A DNA stretch of 64,000 bases, from assembly GCA_946122785.1 (NCBI GenBank), contig CAMGYJ010000006.1:69379676-69443675 (forward strand), read 5' to 3'. The stretch is from Linum tenue. Taxonomy: Eukaryota > Streptophyta > Magnoliopsida > Malpighiales > Linaceae. Below, piece after piece: positions 34,498 to 46,068 of the stretch. Made by a program: the position numbers and the translations under genes. Position 1 is the first letter of the stretch, and the number at the start of each line of letters is the position of its first letter. The notes beneath the pieces were generated by a model. That model was not told where the DNA came from. It saw nothing but the letters and a program-made list of their open reading frames with translations, and ran no database searches.

Positions 34498-36472
34498 CCT
34501 ACTGTTTTGCAAGGTAAGAACATCGCCGATGCAACCAATGTAGATGCTTAGGGTAGTCGGCAATTACAACGAGGCTTTGATTAAAACAATGCAACAACAA
34601 CAACATAAAATTTCAATCCAAATACTGGACAAGAAGTTAACAGATTGTATCCTAACACTTCCAAGTGTATGTTCAAACATTCCCACATGTTATAATCTCT
34701 TAAACACATATGGAGTGACATTATGATCCCTCGTATGCTACAAATAGCTCCCCACTAACAGATTGAGTTGGCTCGGATACCTGACATCGTAAATTTGAAA
34801 CTCGTGTTACGAAATTGGTGTTTTGCAACCAACGTTTACGAAACCTTACCGTAGTCCACCGTTTAGCCGGACCGAAAAAATATCAGGTATCGGATCACAA
34901 ACGTAGAAAAATAGGCGATTGTAATGATATACGAAACGAGTGAATCGCGATTAAACCACAATTTTAGTACAATATATCATACCACTAACTTTTTCGTTGT
35001 AACCTCGAATACAATTTCTTGCAACTCGCATTGCGACTGCAAGTCATAACGAGTCGCTCATATCATTAGTTGAAGTCATGTAGGAATTAGGGATCGCTCC
35101 ACTCTGTCGTCAGGTATTTCTGTGGGCTTAGTTTCTTAAGCTTAATTGTAAAAGCCCATCGAACGTCACGAAAACTATGGTCTAATATTTACCAACAAAC
35201 AAGGCAACAAAAGGCCGAACCAACCCATGTGAGCTGCGAAATCGAGCTGCTACGCCCACTGGTTTCCCACTAATTTGGCTTTTTTTTTTTTTTTTTTTTT
35301 TTTGTCATTTCCAACTATGTGGCCCCGGCGGGTATCCAACTTCAACTTCAACTTCCAGCCAACGGTTAGTTTTTTACTAATTTCAGGGTCACCGCCCCTT
35401 GTTCTCTTCTCCCCCATTGATTGAGGTTGACAGCTAATTGATTATTCACTAATCCTTTTGTTACGTTCTTTAATGACAGAGACGGAATCATTAACTACTT
35501 AAAAAAAAACACCATTATTAAAGTGATGCATTATTTAGTCTCCCTTCCCGAGTCCCCATCAAGAGAGACACCATTGGATGGACATAAACTACAAACAAAA
35601 CTAACCATCAATGTAATTAACATCGGTTGCCCTCCACACCTTAGATCCCCCCTTATCTGAAAAGTCTCATTCCGGTTGATTGCCATCTTATTTTTGCCTT
35701 TCCTTTTGAATTTTTTTTGGCTAGGTGTCCGAACGAGCAAACATAACATGACTTGATATTTCGCCCTTCTCTATCTCAATTATTAACTTTACTCGCATGT
35801 TAATTACATAAATCATCACCAATCTGGACCGCTAAATTTTACTCTGATCATTAAAATATATGAGATTCAGACTTGTACGATTTGATACTATCAACCATGA
35901 ACTTCTAGAATTACGATATGTTCGAGATCCCAACCGATGATGATACGTAGTACCAAATTGCCCTTCTGGGGTCCCATGCTTATTTTGTGTCCTACCTAAA
36001 TCAAAAGGGGGGGAAGTGAAGAAACAAGAGAATTTCGTTTTAGATACCGAATGCCAATTGGCTACTCTCTTTCCATACTTGAGATTTGCTTCTAGAAGCA
36101 CATGATGAGAGAAATCTTTCTTGGTGTGTTGTGTACTTGTGTAGATCAAAACTGCCAATACTTTTCCAACTACCAAAATTCCATTTTGGTCCTCAAATTT
36201 TTTGCAACAAACATCCATTCAAATCCAAGGAGATTTCCATTGAAACTCGGGCTGGAAAAAAAATGCCGCCCGTTAACTGATACATCATCAGAAGATCCGA
36301 ACTCAGGAAAGGCGTTGGTTTGCTACGTACATGGCGAATTTCAGAATCGAGCTCTAATTTTCTGAATCGATCTAAACTAGTCTAATACTACTTCCTATAC
36401 ATAGATCTAAGAGGCTCCAAAACAGTCCAGCTTCTTTTCCCCCTTTGCAAATCAGTCCGGCCCTACTGATTT
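34498..36472. other. Intergenic, 3' flank of the J-protein gene
   Basis: No gene seen. A poly-T run of about 25 lies near 35279-35303. The minus-strand frame 35832-36218 (128 residues) has no recognisable domain and no supporting signals. The last 100 bp probably contain the 3'UTR of the J-protein gene. Confidence 0.4.
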
Positions 36473-36997
36473 TCACCAGCACTGATCAGTCTCCCACCTC
36501 CGGCTGGTGTACCCGGACCGGGAACCCGATCCCGAACCGGAAGCGGCCGACATCACGAACGCGTAGCTCATCGACCGCCCCAGCCGGAATAGGGACCGGT
36601 CGTAATCGGCCCGCTTGGCCGGATCGGAGAGCGTCTCGTACGCCTTGTGCAATTCGATGAACTCGCTCGCCGCGCTCTCCTCGCCGGCGACGTCCGGGTG
36701 GAGGACTCTGGCCAGCTTCCGGTACGCCGACTTGATCTCCTGGCACGACGCGCCCATCGGGATCCCCAGCACCTCGTAGAACGACGAGGCGGCAGCGGGA
36801 TTAGCGCCTCGCCGGCGACTGCCCGCTGTGGACGTGCTGGTACCCCTCTCGGCGGTGGAAGCGCAGGAGGCGGAGACTCGGAGCGGCTGGAATCCGATTC
36901 GAGACGGCTGCGAAGAGTGAAATCTCCCGGATTCGAGATTGGGGGCGATTAGAGAAGATGAAGAAGGCAGGCTGAGAAAAGATGAGGCGGATGCCAT
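36473..36997 (-). CDS. Chloroplast-type DnaJ (J-domain) protein, J11-like
   Basis: A single exon of 174 residues. Residues 1-65 are Ser/Ala/Arg-rich with few acids, as in a chloroplast transit peptide. The J domain runs from about 72 (SFYEVLGIPMGA) to 136. Helix II KSAYRKLARVL is followed by the diagnostic HPD at 100-102 and then AYETLSDPAKRADYDRSL. Nothing but a short Ser/Gly/Arg tail follows, so it is a small type III (C-class) J protein. Length and layout match plastid J11/J20-like proteins, which deliver clients to stromal Hsp70; which clients are involved cannot be read here. Plant J11 genes are typically intronless too. The start is the first ATG after a TATATAAA box located about 115 bp upstream. 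Confidence 0.93.
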   Translation of the reverse strand: MASASSFLSLPSSSSLIAPNLESGRFHSSQPSRIGFQPLRVSASCASTAERGTSTSTAGSRRRGANPAAASSFYEVLGIPMGASCQEIKSAYRKLARVLHPDVAGEESAASEFIELHKAYETLSDPAKRADYDRSLFRLGRSMSYAFVMSAASGSGSGSRSGYTSRRWETDQCW

Positions 36998-37113
36998 TTT
37001 TTCTGCTCCGATTGATTGATCGGTGTTGGAGGGTTTTTTCCGATTGCTTGGATTGATGGTTCAGAGGATTCCGTTGGGAATTTTAGGTCATGGAGGGGAA
37101 GACCTTTGAGGCG

Positions 37114-37121
37114 TTTATATA
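37114..37121 (-). promoter_or_regulatory. TATA box of the J-protein gene
   Basis: TATATAAA on the minus strand, about 115 bp upstream of the ATG at 36997. Spacing suggests transcription starts near 37085. Confidence 0.7.
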
Positions 37122-37301
37122 GGAAGGGGTCGATGCCGGTGCGGTAAGGGGAGAGAGGGATTTGTGGCTTATATTTAACCATGGTTGAGTTTTTATTTGC
37201 TTGTTTGGGGGAGAACCATGGTTAAGTTTTTGGGTTGGGGTTTCTATTTTCCAGTGAGGACTTATCCGTAGGGATTAATTGCTTAATAGTCATTCAAGTT
37301 T

Positions 37302-37810
37302 TTTTTTTTTTGCATTGATATAGAAGGAAGCCAAGAAAACAGAAAAAGTTACAGGAGGGGATTAGAGAGATGAAGAGGGACGAGCAGCAATACGACGCTC
37401 CAACGCGATGCCTAAAACATCATAACGGAGGATCGAAACTAGTTTGGGTGGTGGGTCGGCTAGCTCATACATACCATAGGGATAGCGAGACTGTGTTTCG
37501 AGAGATTGTTCGATACTCTATTCCCTTTCTGGTATGTATGAGTAACACAAACCAACCAATCTCGACTAAGTTTCCTTTGAATCACAAATAACTGAGTAGC
37601 ATATGGATGAATTTGATCGAGTTTGCTCTGAATAAACTGAATGGCAAGCTGCGAGTTGGTCTCAATCTCGATTGCTCTGTAACCACACTTCCACACCAAC
37701 TTTAGTCCCCTGGATGAAAGCAGAGACCTCCGCAAGAACAATTGTGGTGGTCCGTCCCAATTTTGACCGAAAATCCTCTAATCCAGCGTCCTACAAACAG
37801 AGTCTCGAAA
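37302..37810 (-). mobile_element. 5'-truncated LINE fragment with RNase H end
   Basis: A 12-bp direct repeat TCATTCAAGTTT lies at 37290-37301 and 37811-37822. On the minus strand the insert ends in a poly-A (poly-T at about 37302-37312 on plus). Its coding remnant (37460-37741) reads the LINE RNase H plan AEVSAF-like, then EIETNSQLAIQFIQ and a closing YQKGNRVSNNLSKHS. All earlier domains are missing, as usual for 5' truncation. It sits about 300 bp upstream of the J-protein start. Confidence 0.85.
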
Positions 37811-37822
37811 TCATTCAAGTTT

Positions 37823-38302
37823 CGTTACAAGTTACAACTCGCTGATTGTGGATGCAAAATCACATGGTGATTGATAGAAGTCATTATTCACCACTACCTT
37901 TCTGTTAATTAGTTCAAACTCCAGTGATTGTTTGTCGAAATTTATTAAGTTCAGAGACCCGTTTTTAGTTACTCCAAAATTTAGCTGGCCGTTATGTAAT
38001 TAACCCTCCTATGCCCCCCAGATCTTTTGATTGGGCTGGGCGAGTGTGGCAGGCCGTATCCACGAAACACGGAGCGGCTCGGCTGTCACTCGTTCTGGAC
38101 TCGGCTGAGTTGCGGTGCCTCTGGATGCTGAGTCAGCTGGCGGAGCCTGTACTGAAATCGGCTGGGGATGATGAGTCAGTGACCGGTCGGTATCTAACTG
38201 GAGAGAGAAGAACTGAAGAAGAGTTAAAGGGTTTCTAGAAGCTTTTCCTCTCACCACATAAATTAATATTATTTGGGTCCATCGGTTACAAAGTGCATTA
38301 TA
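37823..38302. other. Intergenic, no gene assigned
   Basis: A GC-richer part (38010-38240) is open on both strands (75 residues plus, 119 residues minus) but neither product shows a domain or family resemblance. Confidence 0.35.
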
Positions 38303-39219
38303 CGGGTCGTTTGCTTCATGGATTTGAAAAATGAGGGTTTTGGTAAAACCTGGGTTTTGGAAAACCATGGATATATGATGGATTTGGTGGCATTATGGAT
38401 TTGAACAAGTCTATTGTTTGCTTGATGGATTTGATTATGGACTTTGTTTGATTAGATTTGTGGATATTAAATACAAATTACCTAGTTACCCTTATTTAAT
38501 TATATTTCTATATTATAATCCAAATCCTTCATTTAAAACTAATCCAAAACAAAGAAAGAAATTTTAAACTCTTTACCACTATGTGGATTAATAATTCAAC
38601 TACAAATATAGAAATGTATTACAATTTGGCACTAATTAACAATTCATCTAATAATCCTTCATAAAAAAAACAATTCATCTAATAATGTACGCAATAATAT
38701 GTATCAATTGCAGCCAATTGCTCGCTTTATTGCTACAACTCATCATCTTCTTGCTAACTCACCGATACGGAATCCGACAATCAATCAAGTAATAATGTAC
38801 AAGATGAGCATAAAGTATTTCTAGGTGAATCTAACAAATCACATATACATTCATATTTAAATAAAATACGATATTACAAAATGAAATGATAAATTCTCAT
38901 ATTTATAAAATACGAAATTATAAAAGTTTACCGTTGCATGACCATTGAATTAAAGTAGGACAAATTTGTAATTAAAGAAATAAGTATGGGTAGAAAGGTA
39001 ATTTACCATCATGGATTTTAATCCATCACCCAAATCCCACCTCAAGAGGTGGAACTTCCAAGTCCGTGGGGTCCACGGATTTGGAACCCCAAAAGTGGTG
39101 GGCCCCACAAATTCCATCTCCCTAATTCCCTAAGGCAAACGATGGATTTCGGTTCAAGTCCATGATGGATATATTTCCATCACCAAATCCATCACCAAAA
39201 CCCTCAAGCAAACGACCCC
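38303..39219. mobile_element. MITE-like element with GGGTCGTTTGC ends, 0.9 kb
   Basis: Inverted ends GGGTCGTTTGCTT (from 38304) and AAGCAAACGACCC (to 39218) with similar subterminal ATGGATTTG / CAAATCCAT motifs. Flanks read TATA on both sides. The precise TSD is ambiguous because the flank is palindromic. Ends resemble Harbinger/Tourist families. The interior is AT-rich and non-coding. Confidence 0.75.
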
Positions 39220-39732
39220 TATAAGTTATAACATATCTTTACGGTACAGTGAAAAATGGAAAGGTACGTTTTAGGGAGAGTACAATCATGACTTCCTGTC
39301 TAGCTGTTAAAATGTTCTAGATGATCGGTACTCAATAGTTAATAACTAAATACAATGAGTTGGAATTTGAAATTCAATCCTATTTTGAACTAGTGGGACT
39401 AAATATAAAAAAGTTTTAACGGTAAATTTCATGGTTTGTCGTATCGAGTTTTATCCATAGTCGTATTATGAAAACGCTTTGTTGTCAATCAAATCAAAAT
39501 GATGCACAAATGTATAGAAGAATCTTATTGGTTGGTATGACGTAGGCAAAGAATCCATCTGATGTATATTGATCAACATGTTGATCGGTTTATATCAATA
39601 TATTACCGGTTGAATGTGTTATCTCATTTCAATATTATCATGTATTTAATGTTGACGGCTTTATTGTCCATTAGATTAGTGCATAAGAGGCACCTTAAAA
39701 AGAACATACACAATACTAGTTTAAGCTATGTT
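39220..39732. other. Intergenic, no gene seen
   Basis: AT-rich; a 79-residue frame here has no domain. Confidence 0.4.
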
Positions 39733-39740
39733 ATCTTGGG

Positions 39741-40259
39741 TAGGGGTGTGCAAATGGTTACCATGGTAATTATCAAATCAAATAAGACTAAATTCTATTA
39801 GCTATGTGATTTTATATCATAACGAAACTGTCCAAACTAGTACAACAACCAAATTAACCAAACTAAAGTTTAATCGGTTTGGTCAATTGATTAACCAATA
39901 TAACATCACATTATAATTAAGTGAGAAAAGATTTCGGTTAGTGCATCAATTCGCAATTTATATAATGAATAACACATAACAATCCACATAATTATAGGTA
40001 ACCCTTAACGTAAATACATGTAACAAATACAATTATCTTACATTTGACTCTTGAGTGGTTATGCAAAGTATTAAGTATGTGTATATAATATAGAATTAGA
40101 TATATGACTAATTACTTAACTGGTTAATTTGGTTTGATTGGTTAGGAGTGTCTGAAACCAAACCATCTAAACCAAACAAGCTAAACCAATGATTCAAATT
40201 AGCCAAATATTACTGGTTCAAACAGTTACCACGGTAACCACACAATTTGAACAGCCCTA
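39741..40259. mobile_element. Non-autonomous hAT element, 519 bp
   Basis: Left end TAGGGGTGTGCAAAT (39741) and right end ATTTGAACAGCCCTA (40259) with exact 8-bp TSD ATCTTGGG (39733-39740 and 40260-40267). Subterminal GGTTACCATGGTAA / TTACCACGGTAACC motifs mirror each other. Confidence 0.9.
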
Positions 40260-40267
40260 ATCTTGGG

Positions 40268-41823
40268 ATGAAAACATTTCATAGTAGCACTACCACTTGT
40301 TTTCAACCTAAACTTTGCATTTTGAGATTTCGTCAAAAATCTATATCACATTTATAAAAGAAATTTCGTTACCTTATTTTGAAACAATTTGCTAATTAAT
40401 ATATTATCTTTCCTTGGTTAACAAGAACCCTATCACTTAAGCGTGATTAGGAAATTCTACCTTCTGGAGCCGGGTCAAAATTTCCAGACAAGGAACTAAA
40501 TGGATTAAAATGCTTATTTAGGAAAATTGACAGATTTTGAATGTGTCGGTAGACTATTCTTGTCGTCGAATAATTTTCCAGCCACACTGCAAATATTTGA
40601 CAAGGGAAAAAGGAGTGATATCATTGAAAACTTGATCTTTTTGGTAAAGAAATACTTCGATGATATTCTGTGGTGTCGTTAGCTTGCTTTTGGAAATATC
40701 TTTCGACACCGAACTTTCCATTTCTCTGTGTAATCTTCTTCCCCGATTTTATTTCTTTTTAGGCCGAACTTTAAACAAAAAATGCGGTAAACTGCTTGAG
40801 CACTAATTGATCCTTAAATTTATGTTACTCTTAAATCATTTTAGGGCCATCAAACTTAGCAATGTATTGGATTATATCATTATATATCTACTTTCATAAA
40901 CTAGTTTGGTACCTAAGAGACTGGTATCGTTTTAGTTCCAGACTTCCAGAGGAATAATTATCGCGATTCCTCAATTAACGTTTGTAAAATTTATTACTTT
41001 AAACTTTATAACGTGAGTTCAAATTCGTCAAATCTAATTGATCACTGTTAGAGGCTTCTTCAGAGATTAGAGCAAGACACATATCATAGCATTCCCTCGT
41101 TTCGTTTCTATAAATTGAACTGTTTCATGTAGTAATAGCAAATTGAATTTGATTGAATTAATTTGTTTCACTGGTTGTCATTGTACATGTCGGAGGAGTA
41201 CTATTTGAACCAATAAGCTACATGAAAACACAATTAGTAATGAACAACATGAATATACTACTTAAACGTAATACATTAACAATGACATTATTGATAATTT
41301 AGATGATAAATTTATTTTAGTAAAAATCCAACCTGTGAAAACACATCAAGGTACCATTGTAAATTATAAAAATATTTATCTCACCGTTTTTTTTTTAATT
41401 AGACTTGCCTTGAATAAAATCCTCATCTCATCCAAACCCCACGTCACTATGTCGATCAGTTTAGCTCTCTAAAACTTTATTTATCTCTTCATTTCTCTCT
41501 ACTTCCATACCTTCACTTCAATGCTAACTTAAGCTAGAAACTCTTACAAAAAAAAAAAACTTAATTACGCACGAAATTAAAGCGTGGATCATCCGGACGG
41601 CCTTTGGGTCACCTCTCAGATCACATTGATAATATCATATTTGATGTTAATTATAGGGCGTAATTAATGATCATAAAAACATTTTATGCCGTGAACGTTT
41701 AAAACATGCAGAATTTTGCAGCGATATATGCGATGGTTTGCCTGTCCACGTAAGCTGTATGTAATGGTCATTTGTGGATGCGTTAGACACTAATCAATAA
41801 TCATATCGTTTTGATTTAATTCC
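40268..41823. other. 1.5-kb gene-free intergenic stretch
   Basis: AT-rich, no frame with a domain and no closed element found. Confidence 0.45.
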
Positions 41824-42426
41824 CCACTAAGCTCATTAGTACGAGGCCTTTTGGGGAGGACACCCAAGAGTAAAACCGTGCGGGCTTGGCCCAAAGCGGA
41901 CAATATCGTACTAATGAGCAACCCGGTTATGACAAGTGGTATCAGAGCCTGGTTCGGTGCGGGGCGGTGGACGTCAGTTTGGTGGACCCTCATTCGGTGG
42001 CCTCGGGATTTGCGATCTGCGTCTGGTTTGGTGGATCCACGAGAGATCCACGTTTGGGCTCATCTGGCGGATCAAGGGAGGTCCGCATTTGTCTGGTGGA
42101 GAGATCCACGTCTGTTTGGCGGATCAAAGAGAGTTCCGCGTCTGGGAAAATCCTTGTATCGAGAAGCCCATCGATACAAGGTGTCTGGCGGATCAAGATA
42201 ATCGCTGAGGTGAGGACACGAAGTTCGTGGTCCTTGGCTTGAGGGGAGGATTGTTATGGGACAATCCAAGTACCATATCGGTAATACAAGGAAAGGAATC
42301 CTTGTATATAAGTGTCCACCAAGCTCATTAGTACGAGGCCTTTTGGGGAGGACACCCAAGAGTAAAACCGTGCGGGCTTGGCCCAAAGCGGACAATATCG
42401 TACTAATGAGCAACCCGATTATGACA
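41824..42426 (+). mobile_element. TRIM retroelement with complete 3' LTR and truncated 5' LTR
   Basis: The 3' LTR (42252-42426, 175 bp) begins TGTTATGGGACA and ends TTATGACA, and contains a TATATAAG-like box. The 5' copy (41824-41934) lacks the first 64 bp; the shared 111 bp are nearly identical, so truncation was recent relative to insertion. The primer binding site TGGTATCAGAGC (41937-41948) follows the 5' LTR by two bases and matches initiator tRNA-Met. A polypurine GAGGGGAGGA precedes the 3' LTR. The 317-bp interior repeats GGCGGATCAA / GGTGGATCCACG motifs and has no gag or pol. Confidence 0.93.
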
Positions 42427-43880
42427 TTAAACAAACATGTGGAAAACACATTTAATCAAAAAGTTCATGTTTACCCAGTGATCCTACTAATTAAAACCGT
42501 TGTTTTCTAGTTTTGACCATAATGCTTTCTGTTATTAATTAATTATATAAATTACTTCCATAGACTCAATAGGCAGACAAATAATATAAATTAATCAGAT
42601 TCCTTAAAAACCGTCCACGATTGTACACATGAGTAAAAGAAAGGCCATAGTATACCAAGAAAGTTACACATATAATTATAACCTAAAATATATCAGTCTT
42701 CAAATACATTTTGGAGAAGTAAGTTTCACCATATTCATCTTATTTTCCCCCGAATGTTTCAAAATACACATACGATTAAGTAAAATAATAAAAAACAACG
42801 AAAAAAATCATAGAATAATACGATTTTTTTTATTGCAAATAATAAATTTTCCTTTTAATTATATTTCTGTTTTGGCCTTCTAGCTAGCTGTTTCTCAATC
42901 ATAACTTAATTCGATCGAGTTGGGTATGATTCCTTGGATCCTATACTATCATTTTCATTTCGGGAATCTCACAACTCAACCAGAAGAAGGAATGGGACCG
43001 GACCTCATATTTGCTGGCCTTCTAGAAGAAAGGAACCGTCGACTGATTTGCTTGCTGGCCTTCTAGAAGAACGCGGCGGACATATATGTCAAGGGTTTTT
43101 GAAGTGGGAGCCAAGCTCTATCAATTGACAGATCGTGCATGGGCCATGCTTGATCGCCAACCGTTATATTATTCCAACTTCAACTGCGTGGCTGTCTGGC
43201 TGGCCAATTAATTTAACTTTTGGGCTGTCTCTTCATGGTTGTTAATCGTTATTTGTGGTTCGGCACCCCAAAGTCTCGCCACTAGAAACTTTTTGTCACC
43301 AGCGGACAAAGCTTCTTGTTCCACGGTGCAACTAGCAATGGCGATGGACAGATTCGGAATGGGGGAAGGGGAAAAAACAAACTCTGCCCTACGTAAGTAA
43401 AGTTGTCAGAGTATTAACCTTTATATTTGAAATTATTTAACATTTTTATTTTCTTGATTTGAGTCAATTATTTCATAGGAAGAAAATCCGTGATTCGAAA
43501 GAGTGCTTTACTCTCTAGATGTCCAGTTAATTGTTGTGCCTCAACGCATTTCGATTGAGGAGAACCAGCCAGCTTTGGGTTCGAAAGCAAATGCTTCCTT
43601 AGTGACAATGATAGATATCTCGTATCCGAAAACTGGCAGTTCGCCTCGTCGATTCCTCTAAAACACATCAGAGCCATCGTTAACCATTGGTTGCTAACTC
43701 GTGCAAATTTCAACAACCACTTGCTCGAATTCTACATATTTTATCATTTTGAATTAAAAGATTTTTTTTTGGTGGAATAGTCATTTTCGTGAGAAGATTA
43801 CAAACTAAATGGTTAATTTGAGGTTAGTGTGAAGGCATATGTTCGTCATAAAGCGTCTATACTGTAAAATCTATTTTTGA
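42427..43880. other. Intergenic, no gene seen
   Basis: Contains a small direct repeat TTGCTGGCCTTCTAGAAGAA at 43011 and 43052 (41-bp spacing). No coding evidence otherwise. Confidence 0.45.
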
Positions 43881-44565
43881 TTGAATGAGTCCTATTTCTG
43901 AATATTCAAATCTATACTCGTTTGATACTGATATGTGAAGGCTTTGCATCCCTATTTTCATATCGTGGTTTTCGGATATCCATGATAAAATACTTGCCTC
44001 TTATATTCAACATACTATATCCAAAATTCAACATGTAGATATTTAATTGTAACATTAAACGGACCAAATAAATCATGAAATCAACAAAAATACAATCATT
44101 TTAATACGAATTTAACACATGCAATCCTAAAATAATTCATTAATCCATAAGAAAAAGTACAATATTATTGGATTCTAACACTATTTCTAAATACTATTGT
44201 TAATGGATAGAAAGAAGTGAAGGAGTTAAGGGGAATTGGAGGGAAAGAAGATAAGATTTTGGTTTGGGTTGCCACTCAATTACACTTTAATTATTTTATT
44301 TTAATTTTTTGAATTACCAACTTTAATTGACATTTTGCTATTTGATCTCTATATTTTTTTTATATAAAGAAACTCTTGGTGGAGGTTGGGGTATGAGTAT
44401 GGGTTAGAAAGGCTAAAATTTTACTCGCTCCATCTCGATCAAAATTTTTGCGGGTATTTCAGATACCTACTCCATACCAAGTCAACGCTGGATTCTCCGT
44501 GTTGTCTAGGTCATAAGGGTCTTGTACCTGATTGCGGCCTTACGGGTTTTATTTTCACTCCTAAC
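43880..44565. mobile_element. Decayed relative of the 18766 hAT element
   Basis: Retains TATTCAAATC, ATTCAACATGTAGATATTTAATTGTAACATTAAACG and the closing GTCAACGCTGGATTC...GTCTAGGTC blocks in the same order as the copy at 28020-28695. Ends and TSD have decayed. Confidence 0.55.
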
Positions 44566-44610
44566 ATTTAGTATTTGCAAAAAATATATTTTCATGGAGA
44601 AATTTTACAA

Positions 44611-44890
44611 TACTATATAGTATTGGTACTATAGGGTTTTGCCTTTATGGTACAACTTAAAATTGTACATTTACATTATGGTACAACTTCAGATTGTACC
44701 TATACTTTTTGTACAAATTCTTTTATGGTACAACTTGAACTTGTACCTTTATGTGATGGTACAACTTCAAGTTGTAAAGTTGTACCATAACATAATGGTA
44801 CAAATTGCTTTATGGTACAACCTAAACTTATACATTTAATGTTATGGTACAACTTTAAGTTGTACATTAAAGCATCAATACTATATAGCA
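44611..44890. mobile_element. MITE with repeated GTACAACTT palindromes, about 280 bp
   Basis: Imperfect terminal inverted repeats TACTATATAGTATTGGTAC and GCATCAATACTATATAGCA bracket an array of about nine units of the form ATGGTACAACTT-AARTTGTAC, many self-complementary. No TSD was resolved. The repeated units produce short Tyr/Leu-rich frames without meaning. Confidence 0.65.
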
Positions 44891-45016
44891 TAGTAGAAGT
44901 GCTCTATTTTCATGTAGATTCACTTGTATTCTGACCTATTTTTTCAAAGACTTTCCATTTATACAGTATCTTAAACAAACGGAGATGAATACAAATTCAT
45001 GAAAAGGTAAATAATT

Positions 45017-45226
45017 ACAATAACATGCATGAATATAAGTAAATTTGCATTAAAAATTGAAATTTTTTGCATAGTATTTTAGTTTTTTTTATACATAAAT
45101 AGTGGGATATCTCACTAGTCACAATAACATGCATGAATATAAGTAAATTTGCATTAAAAATTTAAATTTTTTTGCATAGTATTTTAGTTTTTTTTATACA
45201 TAAATAGTGGGATATCTCACTAGTCA
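45017..45226. repeat. Tandem duplication, two copies of 104 bp
   Basis: Copies start ACAATAACATGCATG at 45017 and 45121 and end at the phrase GATATCTCACTAGT. They are nearly identical, and the second differs by small substitutions in the A/T runs. The duplication lies just left of the CACTA element. Confidence 0.9.
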
Positions 45227-46068
45227 CTAGTCACTAGGAGACATCTACTTTTATCTTCATCAGCACTATATCACTACAAAATTTATAAGCATAGGGTACA
45301 AACATAGGGGACAATCATTTTATTCCATCTCCGATAATACCATTTTAATTGATTTTAGCGACAAACTGATAAAATTGTCTCCAATAATTGAGAATTAAAT
45401 ATTTAATTGATTTGGGATTTATCAAGTTGTCCCCAATGGGCTCTAACGCTAAATTAAATGAAGAAAGGTTTGGCACTGTTGAGAATCCGCGTCATCTATG
45501 CAGATTTTCTTGTTATTGTTTTTTGGGATAAAATTATCCCAAAATTAAGTAAATAAATATAGATCCTTTAAAAATGAAATCCATTATTTTATAGTATTTT
45601 TTAGCGAGAAAGTGAAACGAATCAATTAAGAGAGGTAGAGATAGATTAATTTGTTACAAAAAAAAGGTAGTTTCACTTTTTTGTTTATCTAACAATCAGC
45701 AAGTCATTTACTATGGCCTCATCTTCACTGTGTAATCTTCTATAAGATATCAATCATTTATTCCCTTGATATAACTTGCAAAACCCTACTCCTATTCCAT
45801 CATTCCATTTCAGTCGGCCAAATGCCCTCCTCTTTCTAACTTCTTTTTCTTCTCAATATTGTTGGCCTCACCCTTCTTTACATATTGCAGACGTCGTCCG
45901 TTCCTTTTCCTTCTCTCCTTCATGCTCCAAGTTAGCTTCTCTTTCTCATATCGAGTAGTCATTTCCCTTCCTTTGAGCTGACCAAGGTACGAATTCAAAT
46001 ATATTTCGTTAAGTTTTATTTGAATTATAATTTAGTATATTGTAAGTTTCTATTGTATAAGCTGGTGA

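Noticed and set aside
35832..36218. 128-residue minus-strand frame downstream of the J-protein gene
   Set aside because: No domain, no promoter signal and ordinary AT-rich composition. Consistent with chance.
38009..38368. Overlapping open frames on both strands in a GC-richer patch
   Set aside because: Neither product resembles a known protein, and there are no splice or promoter signals to support a gene.
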